Assembly (NCBI GenBank): GCA_030539655.1
Contig: JAUNXT010000005.1
Span: 1-55,172, forward strand
Direction of reading: 5' to 3'
DNA length: 55,172 nt
DNA from: Methanocorpusculum sp.
GTDB lineage: Archaea > Halobacteriota > Methanomicrobia > Methanomicrobiales > Methanocorpusculaceae
The notes under the pieces are model-generated. The model did not search any database. It saw only the letters and a list, made by a program, of their open reading frames with translations, and was not told the origin of the DNA. Shown here in pieces: positions 16,347-23,798 of the stretch (positions are counted from its first letter, which is position 1; each line of letters opens with the position of its first letter). The position numbers and the translations under genes are program-made.

Positions 16347-17414
16347 TTAACTGCGTTTTTCGTCAATTTTCCGGAGCATGATGTCATAGACAGGCTTTTC
16401 TGCCCCGTCAAAGACACCGTCATGCTCCGGCTGGAACTGAACGGCATAAACGCCTAAGCTGCTGTTCTCAAAACCCTCGGGGGTTCCGTCATTTGCGCTG
16501 CGGGAGGTGATGATGCAACCCTCGGGCAGGGTGTTTTCTGAAATAGCATATCCATGGTTCTGGTAGGTTACTGCGACCGTTCCGTCCGCAAAACGCACGG
16601 GCTCTGCGGGGCTCCTGTGTCCGGGCTTTAACTTTTCGAGGCCTGCACCAAGCGCAGCGGCGATTACATCGCATCCTGCAGCGACACCAAACACCGGAAT
16701 GGTACCGAGAAGCCCTGCCACCGCCGCAACAGCTTTTTCTGCTGCGGGAGGATAGCCCGGGCATCCGGTGACAAAAAGAGCCGCAGGGTCTGCTGCAAGC
16801 ATCTCTTTTGCGGATGTGCCGTAGGGGTAGACATAGAGGTCACCCCTGCGGTTTGACAGGCTTTTTACCACCGGAGCTGTGCATCCAAGGTCAAGAACGG
16901 CAATTTTTCTGCCGGTCCCTGGCACCCGGTACGGCGCTTTGCAGGTCACACCTGGTACGAGGTCACGGGTTTCGGCGACCAGGGCTTTTCTTGCGAGCGA
17001 GACTGCTTCCTCCCCGTCATCGGACCCCGTGATGACTGCCGCCCGCATGCATCCGTTTTCGCGAAGAATGCGGGTAAGCATGCGGGTGTCGGCCCCGGAG
17101 ATTCCGGGGATTCCCTGCTCCTTGAAGAGGTCACCTAACGCAGGCATCCGCTTCGGGGCTGTGCAGAGTTCGCGGACTACTGCTGCCTCTGCATGGAGTG
17201 AGGCGCTTTCGAGCTCTTTTGCGTCTGCACCATAGTTTCCGATCAGCGGAGATGAAAATGTTACAATCTGCCCGGAGACTCCGGGGTCGCTTAACGTACG
17301 TACATAGCCGTTTGAGGCAAAGTTTACGATAAGTTCACCTGCTGCGGTGCCTTCGGCACCAAAGCCGTTGCCGTGAATGACTGTTCCGTTTTCAAGTCCG
17401 AGGACTGCTTTCAT
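16347..17414 (-). CDS. carA: Carbamoyl-phosphate synthase small subunit with inactivated glutaminase site
   Basis: The protein has 355 residues from the chosen start. An upstream in-frame ATG at 17531 would add 39 residues with no family match that would be read through the TATA box, so it is rejected. The N-terminal CarA domain is normal (GNGFGAEGTAAGE, SGQIVTFSSPLIGNYG). The class I glutamine amidotransferase domain follows from about residue 165. Its nucleophile elbow, GICLGHQ in active enzymes, reads GVAAGCD here: the cysteine is Ala245, and the following His-Gln is Cys248-Asp249. The catalytic His of HPE is Gln328 (QFQPEH), while Glu330 remains. QNHG is kept. The fold is intact but glutamine hydrolysis should be lost. 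It is the first gene of the arginine operon. Confidence 0.95.
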   Translation of the reverse strand: MKAVLGLENGTVIHGNGFGAEGTAAGELIVNFASNGYVRTLSDPGVSGQIVTFSSPLIGNYGADAKELESASLHAEAAVVRELCTAPKRMPALGDLFKEQGIPGISGADTRMLTRILRENGCMRAAVITGSDDGEEAVSLARKALVAETRDLVPGVTCKAPYRVPGTGRKIAVLDLGCTAPVVKSLSNRRGDLYVYPYGTSAKEMLAADPAALFVTGCPGYPPAAEKAVAAVAGLLGTIPVFGVAAGCDVIAAALGAGLEKLKPGHRSPAEPVRFADGTVAVTYQNHGYAISENTLPEGCIITSRSANDGTPEGFENSSLGVYAVQFQPEHDGVFDGAEKPVYDIMLRKIDEKRS

Positions 17415-17435
17415 AGTTGCGGTATTTATATTTAC

Positions 17436-17452
17436 GTTATAATAATATAAAG
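17436..17452 (-). promoter_or_regulatory. TATA promoter of the arginine operon
   Basis: On the minus strand CTTTATATTATTATAACG lies about 25-35 bases upstream of the carA ATG at 17414. The predicted start site is only a few bases before the ATG, so the operon mRNA is probably leaderless. The 195 bases between carA and porC hold both promoters and, by eye, no strong palindrome. Confidence 0.55.
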
Positions 17453-17570
17453 TTAGATGATAGGTTGGAGGAAGTCTGACCTCTTCGGCCTGCAAATCTG
17501 TACCCGATACGCCTTCCGACGGACAAAGCAATCCGGAAATGCCGTGCTGCTGCGACTCAGTTATAATTCG

Positions 17571-17609
17571 TTATATTCATATTGATTAATCATGATAAAT
17601 ATAGGTGCT
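17571..17609 (+). promoter_or_regulatory. Promoter and RBS of the porCDAB operon
   Basis: TTATATTC at 17571-17578 is a TATA candidate. GGTG at 17604-17607 is a weak RBS just before the ATG at 17610. This layout is why the start at 17610 is preferred to the ATG at 17592. Confidence 0.4.
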
Positions 17610-18155
17610 ATGAGAGAACTTCGAATCCACGGAAGAGGAGGCCAGGGGTCTGTCACGGCTGCCGAGTTAATCGCAACCGCCGCATTCACTGCAGGCGTCT
17701 ATTCCCAGGCATTTCCTGCGTTTGGTGTGGAACGCAGAGGTGCACCTGTTCAGGCATTCGTCAGATTCAGCGACCAGAAAATACGCTTAAGAAGCCAGGT
17801 CTATGAACCCGACTATGTCATTGTACAGGACAGTACCTTAATCCGCGATGTCAACGTCTTCGCCGGAATGAAAGCAGGAGGCATTGCCTTAATCAATACC
17901 GAAAAGAAAGCAGACTATGCAGTCCCTGATGGGGTAAAAATCATCACATTCGATGCAACAAAGGTTGCCATCGAAGAAATCGGACTTCCGATTACAAACA
18001 CCACCTTAATGGGAGCATTCGCAGCAGCATCCGGCGAAATCACCCTTGATGCCTTAAAAGGAGCGATTGAAGACAGATTCCCCGGAAAACTCGCTGCAAC
18101 CAACTTTGCCGCGGCAAAACGCGCCTATGAAATGATAAAAGGAGGAAACTTCTGA
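17610..18155 (+). CDS. porC: Pyruvate:ferredoxin oxidoreductase, gamma subunit
   Basis: The protein has 181 residues from the preferred ATG; an in-frame ATG at 17592 would add six residues. The product begins MRELRIHGRGGQGSVTAAEL, the usual N-terminus of PorC, and AFPAFGVERRGAPVQAFVR is also diagnostic of the pyruvate-type gamma chain. The complex interconverts pyruvate and acetyl-CoA plus CO2 using ferredoxin. In autotrophic methanogens it runs as pyruvate synthase. The gene leads the porCDAB set, and its stop overlaps the porD start (TGATG). Confidence 0.94.
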   Translation: MRELRIHGRGGQGSVTAAELIATAAFTAGVYSQAFPAFGVERRGAPVQAFVRFSDQKIRLRSQVYEPDYVIVQDSTLIRDVNVFAGMKAGGIALINTEKKADYAVPDGVKIITFDATKVAIEEIGLPITNTTLMGAFAAASGEITLDALKGAIEDRFPGKLAATNFAAAKRAYEMIKGGNF

Positions 18156-18418
18156 TGCCGCTTGGAATAGGATGTACGGCAAAACCAGGGAAAAGCCGGA
18201 ACAACAAAACCGGTTCCTGGCGTGTCTATTACCCGGTAATGGACAATGCAAAGTGTACCGGATGCGGAACCTGTCAGTTAATCTGCCCCGAAGGGTGTAT
18301 TACAGGAAGCGGAAAGACACTTCAGATCGACCTTGACTTCTGTAAAGGATGCGGTCTCTGCGCCGAAGAATGCCCGGACAAAGCAAAGGCGATATCAATG
18401 CATCTGGAGGAAAAATAA
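18155..18418 (+). CDS. porD: Pyruvate:ferredoxin oxidoreductase, delta (ferredoxin) subunit
   Basis: The protein has 87 residues with two [4Fe-4S] motifs, CTGCGTCQLICPEGC and CKGCGLCAEECPD, in the C-terminal two thirds. The N-terminal part, with GSWRVYYPVMD, is the usual PorD lead-in. It carries electrons between the catalytic PorA/PorB core and external ferredoxin. It overlaps porC by one base and is directly followed by porA. Confidence 0.95.
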   Translation: MPLGIGCTAKPGKSRNNKTGSWRVYYPVMDNAKCTGCGTCQLICPEGCITGSGKTLQIDLDFCKGCGLCAEECPDKAKAISMHLEEK

Positions 18419-19576
18419 ATGACAATGCAAATTATGGAAGGATCCATGGCCATTGCGGAAACGGTAAAGTTATGCCGCCCGCAGGTCATCTCCGCATACC
18501 CGATTACCCCGCAGACACATATTGTGGAAGATCTCGCATCCATCATCGCTGACGGAAAGCTCGATGCGGAATATATCTGCGTGGAGTCCGAGTTCTCCGC
18601 ACTTTCCGCCTGTGTCGGAGCATCAGCTGCAGGAAGTCGTGTCTACTCGGCAACCACCTCCCAGGGACTTGCCCTTATGGGAGAGGTTGTCTTCAACGCT
18701 GCAGGCATGCGTCTCCCGATTGTCATGGGAATTGCAAACCGTGCGATTTCCGCCCCGCTTTCCATCTGGAACGACCAGCAGGACTCCATTATGATGAGAG
18801 ACGCGGGCTGGATTCAGGTCTACGCGGAAGACAATCAGGAAGCTCTTGACCTTCATATCTTATCCTACAAGGTCTGTGAAGACCATGACATTCTGCTCCC
18901 GGCCTTTGTCTGTTTCGACGGATTCATCTTATCCCATGTCTATGAGCCGGTTGACATCCCCGACCAGAAGGATGTTGACAGATTCTTAGGTCCGTTTACC
19001 CCGTACCAGAGACTTGACTGCAAAGACCCGGTCTCCTTTGGTATGTATGCAACACCCGAGTACTACCTTGAGTTCCGCTACGAACACGATGAGGCAGTCA
19101 AGCGTGCAGGAGAGGCATTTAAGAAACATGCAAAGGAGTTTGCAAAGATTTTCGGACGCGACTACTCAGAACTGGTAACACAGTACAGAATGGAAGACGC
19201 AGAGACAGTTATTGTCGCGATGGGTTCCATCTGCGGAACCATCAAAGACGCCATCGACGAGATGCGGGCAGCAGGACAGAAGGTAGGCCTTTTAGGCATC
19301 AGAATGTTCCGTCCGTTCCCGTCTGCAGACATCCGCGCAGCACTCTCTAAGGCAAAGCGCGTTGCCGTCCTTGATAAAAACATCAGTCTCGGTGCAAAAG
19401 GAGCAGCAGCCCTCGAGATTAAGGATGCCTGCTACGGCATGAACATCCCGATCTTAGACTACATCATCGGTCTTGGCGGCCGCGATGTAAAGATTTCAGA
19501 CATCAAAGAGGTTGTAAAACTCTGTGAGGCCGGAAAAGGCGACATGTTCTACGGACTGCGGCAGGAGGTGCTGTAA
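18419..19576 (+). CDS. porA: Pyruvate:ferredoxin oxidoreductase, alpha subunit
   Basis: The protein has 385 residues. It holds the pyrimidine-binding domain for thiamine pyrophosphate (ISAYPITPQTHIVEDLA, VESEFSALSACVGASAAG, ATTSQGLALMGE) and, near residues 255-350, the transketolase C-terminal-like domain (VIVAMGSICGT, LGIRMFRPFP). The start directly after the porD stop is supported by a GGAGG at 18406-18410, eight bases upstream. Confidence 0.95.
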   Translation: MTMQIMEGSMAIAETVKLCRPQVISAYPITPQTHIVEDLASIIADGKLDAEYICVESEFSALSACVGASAAGSRVYSATTSQGLALMGEVVFNAAGMRLPIVMGIANRAISAPLSIWNDQQDSIMMRDAGWIQVYAEDNQEALDLHILSYKVCEDHDILLPAFVCFDGFILSHVYEPVDIPDQKDVDRFLGPFTPYQRLDCKDPVSFGMYATPEYYLEFRYEHDEAVKRAGEAFKKHAKEFAKIFGRDYSELVTQYRMEDAETVIVAMGSICGTIKDAIDEMRAAGQKVGLLGIRMFRPFPSADIRAALSKAKRVAVLDKNISLGAKGAAALEIKDACYGMNIPILDYIIGLGGRDVKISDIKEVVKLCEAGKGDMFYGLRQEVL

Positions 19577-19577
19577 A

Positions 19578-20465
19578 ATGGTTGACAAATCCCTTGAACT
19601 GTTCGACTGCGGACACCGTGCATGCGGCGGCTGCGGAGCGTCCGCTGCTGTCAGAATGATCTTAAAAGGCGCCGGAAAGAACACGATTGTGGTATCTCCT
19701 ACCGGATGTCTTGAGGTATTCTCCACACCGTATCCGGAAACCTCATGGAGGACGCCGTGGATTCACTCTCTCTTTGAAAACGCATCGGCAGTCGCATCAG
19801 GAATTGAGGCAGCCCTGAAAAAACAGGGAAGACTCGGGGATGAAAAGGTTCTTGTCATCGGAGGCGACGGCGCAACCCTTGATATTGGAACACTTTGTAT
19901 CTCTGGTGCGTTCGAGCGCGGACACGACTTTACCTATGTGTGCTATGATAACGAAGCATACATGAATACCGGTATCCAGCGTTCGGGGGCCACCCCCTAT
20001 GATGCAGATACGACAACCACACCGTCTGGTGTCTGCTCAACGGGTAACAACCGCCCGAAAAAGGACCTTCCGCAGATTCTTGTAGCCCACGGCTCACCTT
20101 ATGTCGCAACTGCCACCATGGCATATCCGATGGATTTGATGAAGAAGGTCGAGCGGGCAATGAATACCAAAGGTCCATGCTACCTGCAGGTCCACGCCCC
20201 CTGCTGTACCGGATGGGGCTTTGACAGCGCAAAGACGATGGAGATTGGGCGTATGGCTGTAGCCTGCGGTCTCTGGGTCAACTATGAGATGGTAGACGGT
20301 AAACTTGAGTCTGTGAAAAAGGTCAAGCGTGTCCCGGTCGACTCCTATCTCCAGGCACAGAAGCGTTTCCGCCACCTGTTTAAGCCGACGAGAAACGAGG
20401 AGGAGATTGCAAAGATTCAGGCAATCGCCGATGCCAATGCCGAGAAGTACGGCATTGATTTATAA
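19578..20465 (+). CDS. porB: Pyruvate:ferredoxin oxidoreductase, beta subunit
   Basis: The protein has 295 residues from ATG 19578, one base after the porA stop. An in-frame ATG at 19524 inside porA would add 18 unrelated residues. Cysteines 11, 16 and 19 (CGHRACGGC), with a later CC in HAPCCTGWG, ligate the internal [4Fe-4S] cluster. The TPP-magnesium motif is GGDGATLDIG with YDNEAYMNTG about 30 residues on. Together with porA it forms the catalytic core. Confidence 0.95.
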   Translation: MVDKSLELFDCGHRACGGCGASAAVRMILKGAGKNTIVVSPTGCLEVFSTPYPETSWRTPWIHSLFENASAVASGIEAALKKQGRLGDEKVLVIGGDGATLDIGTLCISGAFERGHDFTYVCYDNEAYMNTGIQRSGATPYDADTTTTPSGVCSTGNNRPKKDLPQILVAHGSPYVATATMAYPMDLMKKVERAMNTKGPCYLQVHAPCCTGWGFDSAKTMEIGRMAVACGLWVNYEMVDGKLESVKKVKRVPVDSYLQAQKRFRHLFKPTRNEEEIAKIQAIADANAEKYGIDL

Positions 20466-20472
20466 TTTTTTT
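20466..20472 (+). terminator. T-run terminator of porCDAB
   Basis: A run of seven T begins right after the porB stop. It is followed by an A/T-rich region carrying the promoter of the next gene. Confidence 0.4.
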
Positions 20473-20530
20473 GCTGTTCAACTACCCTTCCATAAGAGTG
20501 GCGGGATGATATAATCCTGATAAAAACAGT

Positions 20531-20575
20531 TAAATATATATAATATTAGAAGAACATATTATAAATTGATTAACT
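20531..20575 (+). promoter_or_regulatory. TATA promoter of the TonB-plug-like gene
   Basis: TAAATATATATAATATT at 20531-20547 is a strong archaeal TATA element about 30-40 bases before the ATG at 20576. No RBS is evident. Confidence 0.5.
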
Positions 20576-21520
20576 ATGGTTTTCACTAACATATTGAAAG
20601 CAGCAGCGGTAGTGTGTCTGCTTCTTCTCATTGCAGGAGTCTTTTGCGGTGCCGCGGCAGCAACTGAACGAGATGGAGCCTATACTGGTTCTGATGCAGG
20701 CGTTAGTGGCGGGAAATTAATGGAAAATCCATCTTCTCAGATTACACAGGCGCTTCAGAACAGGGTTGCAGGTGTCGACATGCAGCAGACAAATACACAG
20801 CCGGGTGCGGAGATGAAAATCCGGATTCGCGGTGAGCGTTCCCTGTCTGCCTCAAATGATCCATTAATTGTTCTTGACGGCATCCCATTCCAAGGAAATC
20901 TCAGTGATATCAGCCCATCAGATATCAAATCACTGGACATCCTGAAAGATGCTTCAGCAACTGCCATCTACGGAAGCAGAGGGGCAAACGGTGTTATCAC
21001 TGTTCCTACTGCAACAGCAACCGCCAGCGAGTTCAGGAATAGTATAGAAAATCTTACATCCAGAGTCACAAACCTGTTTACGAATATCTCCACATATCGC
21101 ATTGCTAAGAGTAATGGAACAACCATTCAGGTTAAAGGGGACGACATAGCAAAACTGAACACAACCAACGCATTAGAGGCAATGCAGAGTTCGACCCCGG
21201 GAGTACAGATTACCCAGAAAAGTGCACAACCCGGTAAAGGATTCAAAGTAAATATCCGTGGTATCGGCACTATTGGTAACACATCTCCCCTCTACGTAAT
21301 TGACGGGGTTACCTCCAGTACTTCAGTTGGTCTCAACCCAAATAATATTGAATCCATAGATGTTCTGAAAGATGGGGCATCTGCCGCAATTTATGGTGCA
21401 AGGGCAGCAAACAGTACAGAACCAGTAAAATATTATTCAGATATATCACTCTTTGATGGGGTACAAAAGACAATCTCTAAATTCCTGACGGATCTTTTCA
21501 GTACTTTCCTGTCTTTCTAA
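20576..21520 (+). CDS. Exported protein of two tandem TonB plug domains, no barrel
   Basis: The protein has 314 residues. A signal peptide covers residues 1-29. Residues about 51-145 are a TonB receptor plug of the SusC type of Bacteroidetes: ITQALQNRVAGVDM, IRIRGERSLSASNDPLIVLD, DILKDASATAIYGSRGANGV. After a linker, residues about 188-280 repeat it (ALEAMQSSTPGVQITQ, VNIRGIGTIGNTSPLYVIDG, DVLKDGASAAIYGARAAN). The second copy lacks the closing GVI strand. There is no TonB box and no beta-barrel; the protein ends with an amphipathic tail rich in Phe and Leu (289-314). There is no PGF-CTERM. Archaea of this kind have no outer membrane, so a receptor role is unlikely. The family match is strong; the function is unknown. 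Gene transfer from gut-type Bacteroidetes is inferred. Confidence 0.85.
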   Translation: MVFTNILKAAAVVCLLLLIAGVFCGAAAATERDGAYTGSDAGVSGGKLMENPSSQITQALQNRVAGVDMQQTNTQPGAEMKIRIRGERSLSASNDPLIVLDGIPFQGNLSDISPSDIKSLDILKDASATAIYGSRGANGVITVPTATATASEFRNSIENLTSRVTNLFTNISTYRIAKSNGTTIQVKGDDIAKLNTTNALEAMQSSTPGVQITQKSAQPGKGFKVNIRGIGTIGNTSPLYVIDGVTSSTSVGLNPNNIESIDVLKDGASAAIYGARAANSTEPVKYYSDISLFDGVQKTISKFLTDLFSTFLSF

Positions 21521-21528
21521 ATCCCTAC

Positions 21529-21560
21529 AAACCGGTTAAACACCGGTTTTATCTTTTCAG
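21529..21560 (+). terminator. Hairpin terminator after the plug-like gene
   Basis: AAACCGG at 21529-21535 pairs with CCGGTTT at 21543-21549 across a seven-base loop. T-rich sequence follows. Confidence 0.6.
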
Positions 21561-21597
21561 TTTTTGAGAGGTATCGTTTCAACATATTCCTCCTACT

Positions 21598-21688
21598 GGC
21601 GTTGCCCATAACGTTAATTTCTTGAATGACTTCTATTAGGCAAATGTGATATATGCATATGTACGAAGAATACTTTATGGGTAACGCC
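21598..21688. repeat. 14-bp imperfect inverted repeat enclosing 63 bases
   Basis: GGCGTTGCCCATAA (21598-21611) is matched on the other strand by TTATGGGTAACGCC (21675-21688), with one wobble position. The enclosed 63 bases have no open frame of note. The ends look like terminal inverted repeats of a small non-autonomous element (MITE-like) or relic, but no flanking target duplication is obvious and no transposase is present. Confidence 0.45.
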
Positions 21689-22045
21689 ATCGATCTTTAA
21701 CATTCTCAACCTTTTTCCCTTTTTGCAGGGTAAAGGTTTAACTAGATACCGCTATATATTTAAAAAGACTGCCCCGCGAACTGTTTCTAACCACCACTCG
21801 ACAACCTGGCTGTACAAGGAGATGAGAATGAAGCAGCTCCGGCTCTGAATATCTCTGCTGATTTTTCCCGCGCCTACGTCTTTTTGCAGTTGTCATGTTA
21901 ACTTCGGAGAAAGGAGCAGGCACATTTCTCTTATTTTTTCCAGCAAAACTGATAAAGGTACTCACCCTTATCAGAACCTTCGCTAACGAGATTGGGAGTT
22001 CTTTAGACAGACTCAATATATACATTTCTACATTTTCCACCGAAT
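21689..22045. other. Non-coding or degenerate stretch before the his operon
   Basis: This is the only long gap without a secure gene. It holds a strong TATA-like element on the plus strand (TATATATTTAAAA, 21753-21765). Farther on come an AAGGAG and a six-codon frame (ATG at 21828, MKQLRL, stop at 21846-21848), and then a small hairpin and T-run near 21831-21866. On the minus strand a 100-codon frame (21738-22040) has no recognisable domain and an odd composition; I do not call it a gene. The region could be the relic of an insertion or could encode a short RNA. Confidence 0.35.
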
Positions 22046-22098
22046 ACTTTATTATAGTAAAGTGCTAATATAATACCACAATAACACACCGCAGGTGA
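22046..22098 (+). promoter_or_regulatory. Promoter, candidate operator and RBS of the his operon
   Basis: ACTTTA-TTATAG-TAAAGT at 22046-22063 is a perfect inverted repeat with a six-base spacer. A TATA-like CTAATATAATA follows immediately at about 22066-22076, and an RBS, AGGTGAT, is at 22092-22098 before the ATG at 22106. The repeat is well placed for a repressor or activator. That it regulates histidine synthesis is inference. Confidence 0.45.
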
Positions 22099-22105
22099 TT
22101 TATCT

Positions 22106-23176
22106 ATGGATGAGGCACTGTTAAGCGAAGAAAAAACCATTCTGAAACTCCGCACCCTCTACCGGAAATACGGCTACCAGCCGTACAAAATGAACCGGTT
22201 TGAAGAGTACGACCTCTATGTAAGAAACAAAGACTTTCTGGTATCGGACAACATCATCACCTTTACCGACACCGATGGAAAACTGATGGCCTTAAAGCCG
22301 GACGTCACGTTATCCATCGTAAAAAACAGCAAAGATATCAAAGGCACCGTCCAGAAACTCTGCTACAATGAATATGTCTGCAGAACATCCGCTCCCGGAA
22401 AACCCTTCAGAGAGATAATGCAGGCAGGACTTGAATGCATCGGTGACATCGACGACTACTGCCGCTATGAAGTCCTGCTGCTGGCATCCGAAAGTCTGAA
22501 ACAGATTGCCGACACTGCTGTCCTTGCAGTCTCCCATCTTGGAATTATTACCGGCATCTTAGACTCGCTTCATGTATCCTCGGCGGCATACGGACGCCTC
22601 ATACAGTGTATCGGGGCAAAAAACATGCATGAAGCATCCTCCGTCTGCAAAGAAGAAGGAGTAAGCGATGAAAACTTTGCTCTCCTCTCCTCCCTCATGT
22701 CCGCATCTGGAACACCCGATGAGGTCTTCCCTGTCCTGAAAACACTATTCCCAAAAAACAGCGATATAGAGACACTTGAGCGTATTATCTCCCATCTCCC
22801 TGAAGGAGCGGTCAAAATCGACTTCTCCCTCCTAAACGACATGCACTACTACAACGGCATCGTCTTCCAGGGATTTGTAAACGGCGTCCCGGATGCGGTC
22901 TTATCAGGCGGAGAATACGACCTTTTGATGCAGAAGATGGGGAAAAAGTCAAAGGCACTCGGATTTGCGGTCTACCTGGATAAGCTTGAGTTCCTCCTGC
23001 GGGAAAGAAATGACTATGATGTAGACACCCTGCTTCTCTACAGTGATGCCGCAGCACCTGCAGATGTTGCAAAAAAGATTCGTGAACTGACGGCGGCCGG
23101 AAAATCGGTATCCGCACAGAAAAGTGTTCCGGGAAATCTGCGTTTCCGCGAAACAATAACTCTTGGAGGGAACTAA
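22106..23176 (+). CDS. hisZ: ATP phosphoribosyltransferase regulatory subunit (HisRS paralogue)
   Basis: The protein has 356 residues. It resembles the catalytic core of histidyl-tRNA synthetase: LKPDVTLSIVKN in the class II motif-2 region, YNEYVCRTS, and an HMHYYNGIVF-like segment (MHYYNGIVFQGF) with LSGGEYDLL. It lacks the anticodon-binding domain and is shorter than the synthetase. HisZ is the partner that short HisG proteins need for activity and histidine feedback, and the next gene is exactly such a short hisG. An alternative call of a diverged histidyl-tRNA synthetase is unlikely given the neighbours. HisZ is mainly bacterial, so its presence here is notable. It is the first gene of the his operon. 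Confidence 0.88.
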   Translation: MDEALLSEEKTILKLRTLYRKYGYQPYKMNRFEEYDLYVRNKDFLVSDNIITFTDTDGKLMALKPDVTLSIVKNSKDIKGTVQKLCYNEYVCRTSAPGKPFREIMQAGLECIGDIDDYCRYEVLLLASESLKQIADTAVLAVSHLGIITGILDSLHVSSAAYGRLIQCIGAKNMHEASSVCKEEGVSDENFALLSSLMSASGTPDEVFPVLKTLFPKNSDIETLERIISHLPEGAVKIDFSLLNDMHYYNGIVFQGFVNGVPDAVLSGGEYDLLMQKMGKKSKALGFAVYLDKLEFLLRERNDYDVDTLLLYSDAAAPADVAKKIRELTAAGKSVSAQKSVPGNLRFRETITLGGN

Positions 23177-23177
23177 T

Positions 23178-23798
23178 ATGCTTAACGTTGCGTTACCGAA
23201 AGGACGGCTCGGCGAGTCTGTCTATGATATGTTTGAAAAGGCCGGATTCGGATGCCCTGAAATCAGGGAGGAGAGCAGAAAACTCATCTTCGAAAGTGTG
23301 GAAAACGGTGTCCGCTACTTCTGGGTAAAGCCTTCTGATGTCAGTGTCTATGTGGAACGCGGTGCGGCAGACATCGGAGTCGCCGGAAAAGATATCCTCT
23401 TAGAGTATGAGCCCGACATCTACGAGCTGGCAGACCTCCGCTGCGGAATCTGCCGGATGGTCTCTGCTGCACCGAAAGGATATCGTGATGATACCACACG
23501 GACCCTGCGCGTTGCAACGAAGTTTTCGCACATCGCACAGACATACTACACTTCGAGAGGGCGCGATATTGACATTATCCACCTAAACGGCTCGATTGAA
23601 ATCGCGCCGCTTTTAGGGCTTTCCGACCTGATTGTCGACATTGTTGAGACCGGAACCACCTTAAAAGAGAACAACCTTGAGGTGATAGATACCATTGTTC
23701 CAATCAGTGCCCGCCTCATAGCAAACAAAGCATCGTACGCATTTAAAAAAGCAGAGATTGATGCTGTAGTACGTGGAATAAAGAAGGAGACAACATAA
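23178..23798 (+). CDS. hisG: ATP phosphoribosyltransferase, short catalytic form
   Basis: The protein has 206 residues from ATG 23178, preceded by GGAGGG at 23165-23170. An in-frame ATG at 23163 lies inside hisZ and would add five residues. It joins ATP and PRPP in the first step of histidine synthesis. LNVALPKGRLGESV, RGAADIGVAGKDIL and LIVDIVETGTTLKENNL (the PRPP loop) are typical. The C-terminal regulatory domain of the roughly 290-residue long form is absent, so it should need HisZ. It is one base after the hisZ stop. Confidence 0.95.
   Translation: MLNVALPKGRLGESVYDMFEKAGFGCPEIREESRKLIFESVENGVRYFWVKPSDVSVYVERGAADIGVAGKDILLEYEPDIYELADLRCGICRMVSAAPKGYRDDTTRTLRVATKFSHIAQTYYTSRGRDIDIIHLNGSIEIAPLLGLSDLIVDIVETGTTLKENNLEVIDTIVPISARLIANKASYAFKKAEIDAVVRGIKKETT

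Noticed and set aside
16347-17414. carA as a pseudogene
   Set aside because: The frame is intact, the N-terminal domain and the rest of the amidotransferase fold are well kept, and it leads an intact operon. Loss limited to catalytic residues points to a changed function.
17415-17531. An N-terminal extension of carA by 39 residues
   Set aside because: The added residues match nothing in the family and would need translation through the TATA region. The start at 17414 gives the usual CarA N-terminus.
21815-21865. A C/D box small RNA, from GATGA- and CTGA-like words
   Set aside because: The box C word does not match the consensus and no terminal stem brings the boxes together.
21738-22040. 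A 100-codon open frame on the minus strand in the gap before hisZ, with a possible GGTGG before its ATG
   Set aside because: No domain is recognisable, the composition is odd (KRRRR block, few typical core residues), and it overlaps the TATA-like signals of the plus strand. Kept only as a remark on the gap.
22106-23176. A second histidyl-tRNA synthetase gene
   Set aside because: The anticodon-binding domain is absent and a short hisG follows directly, which fits HisZ better.
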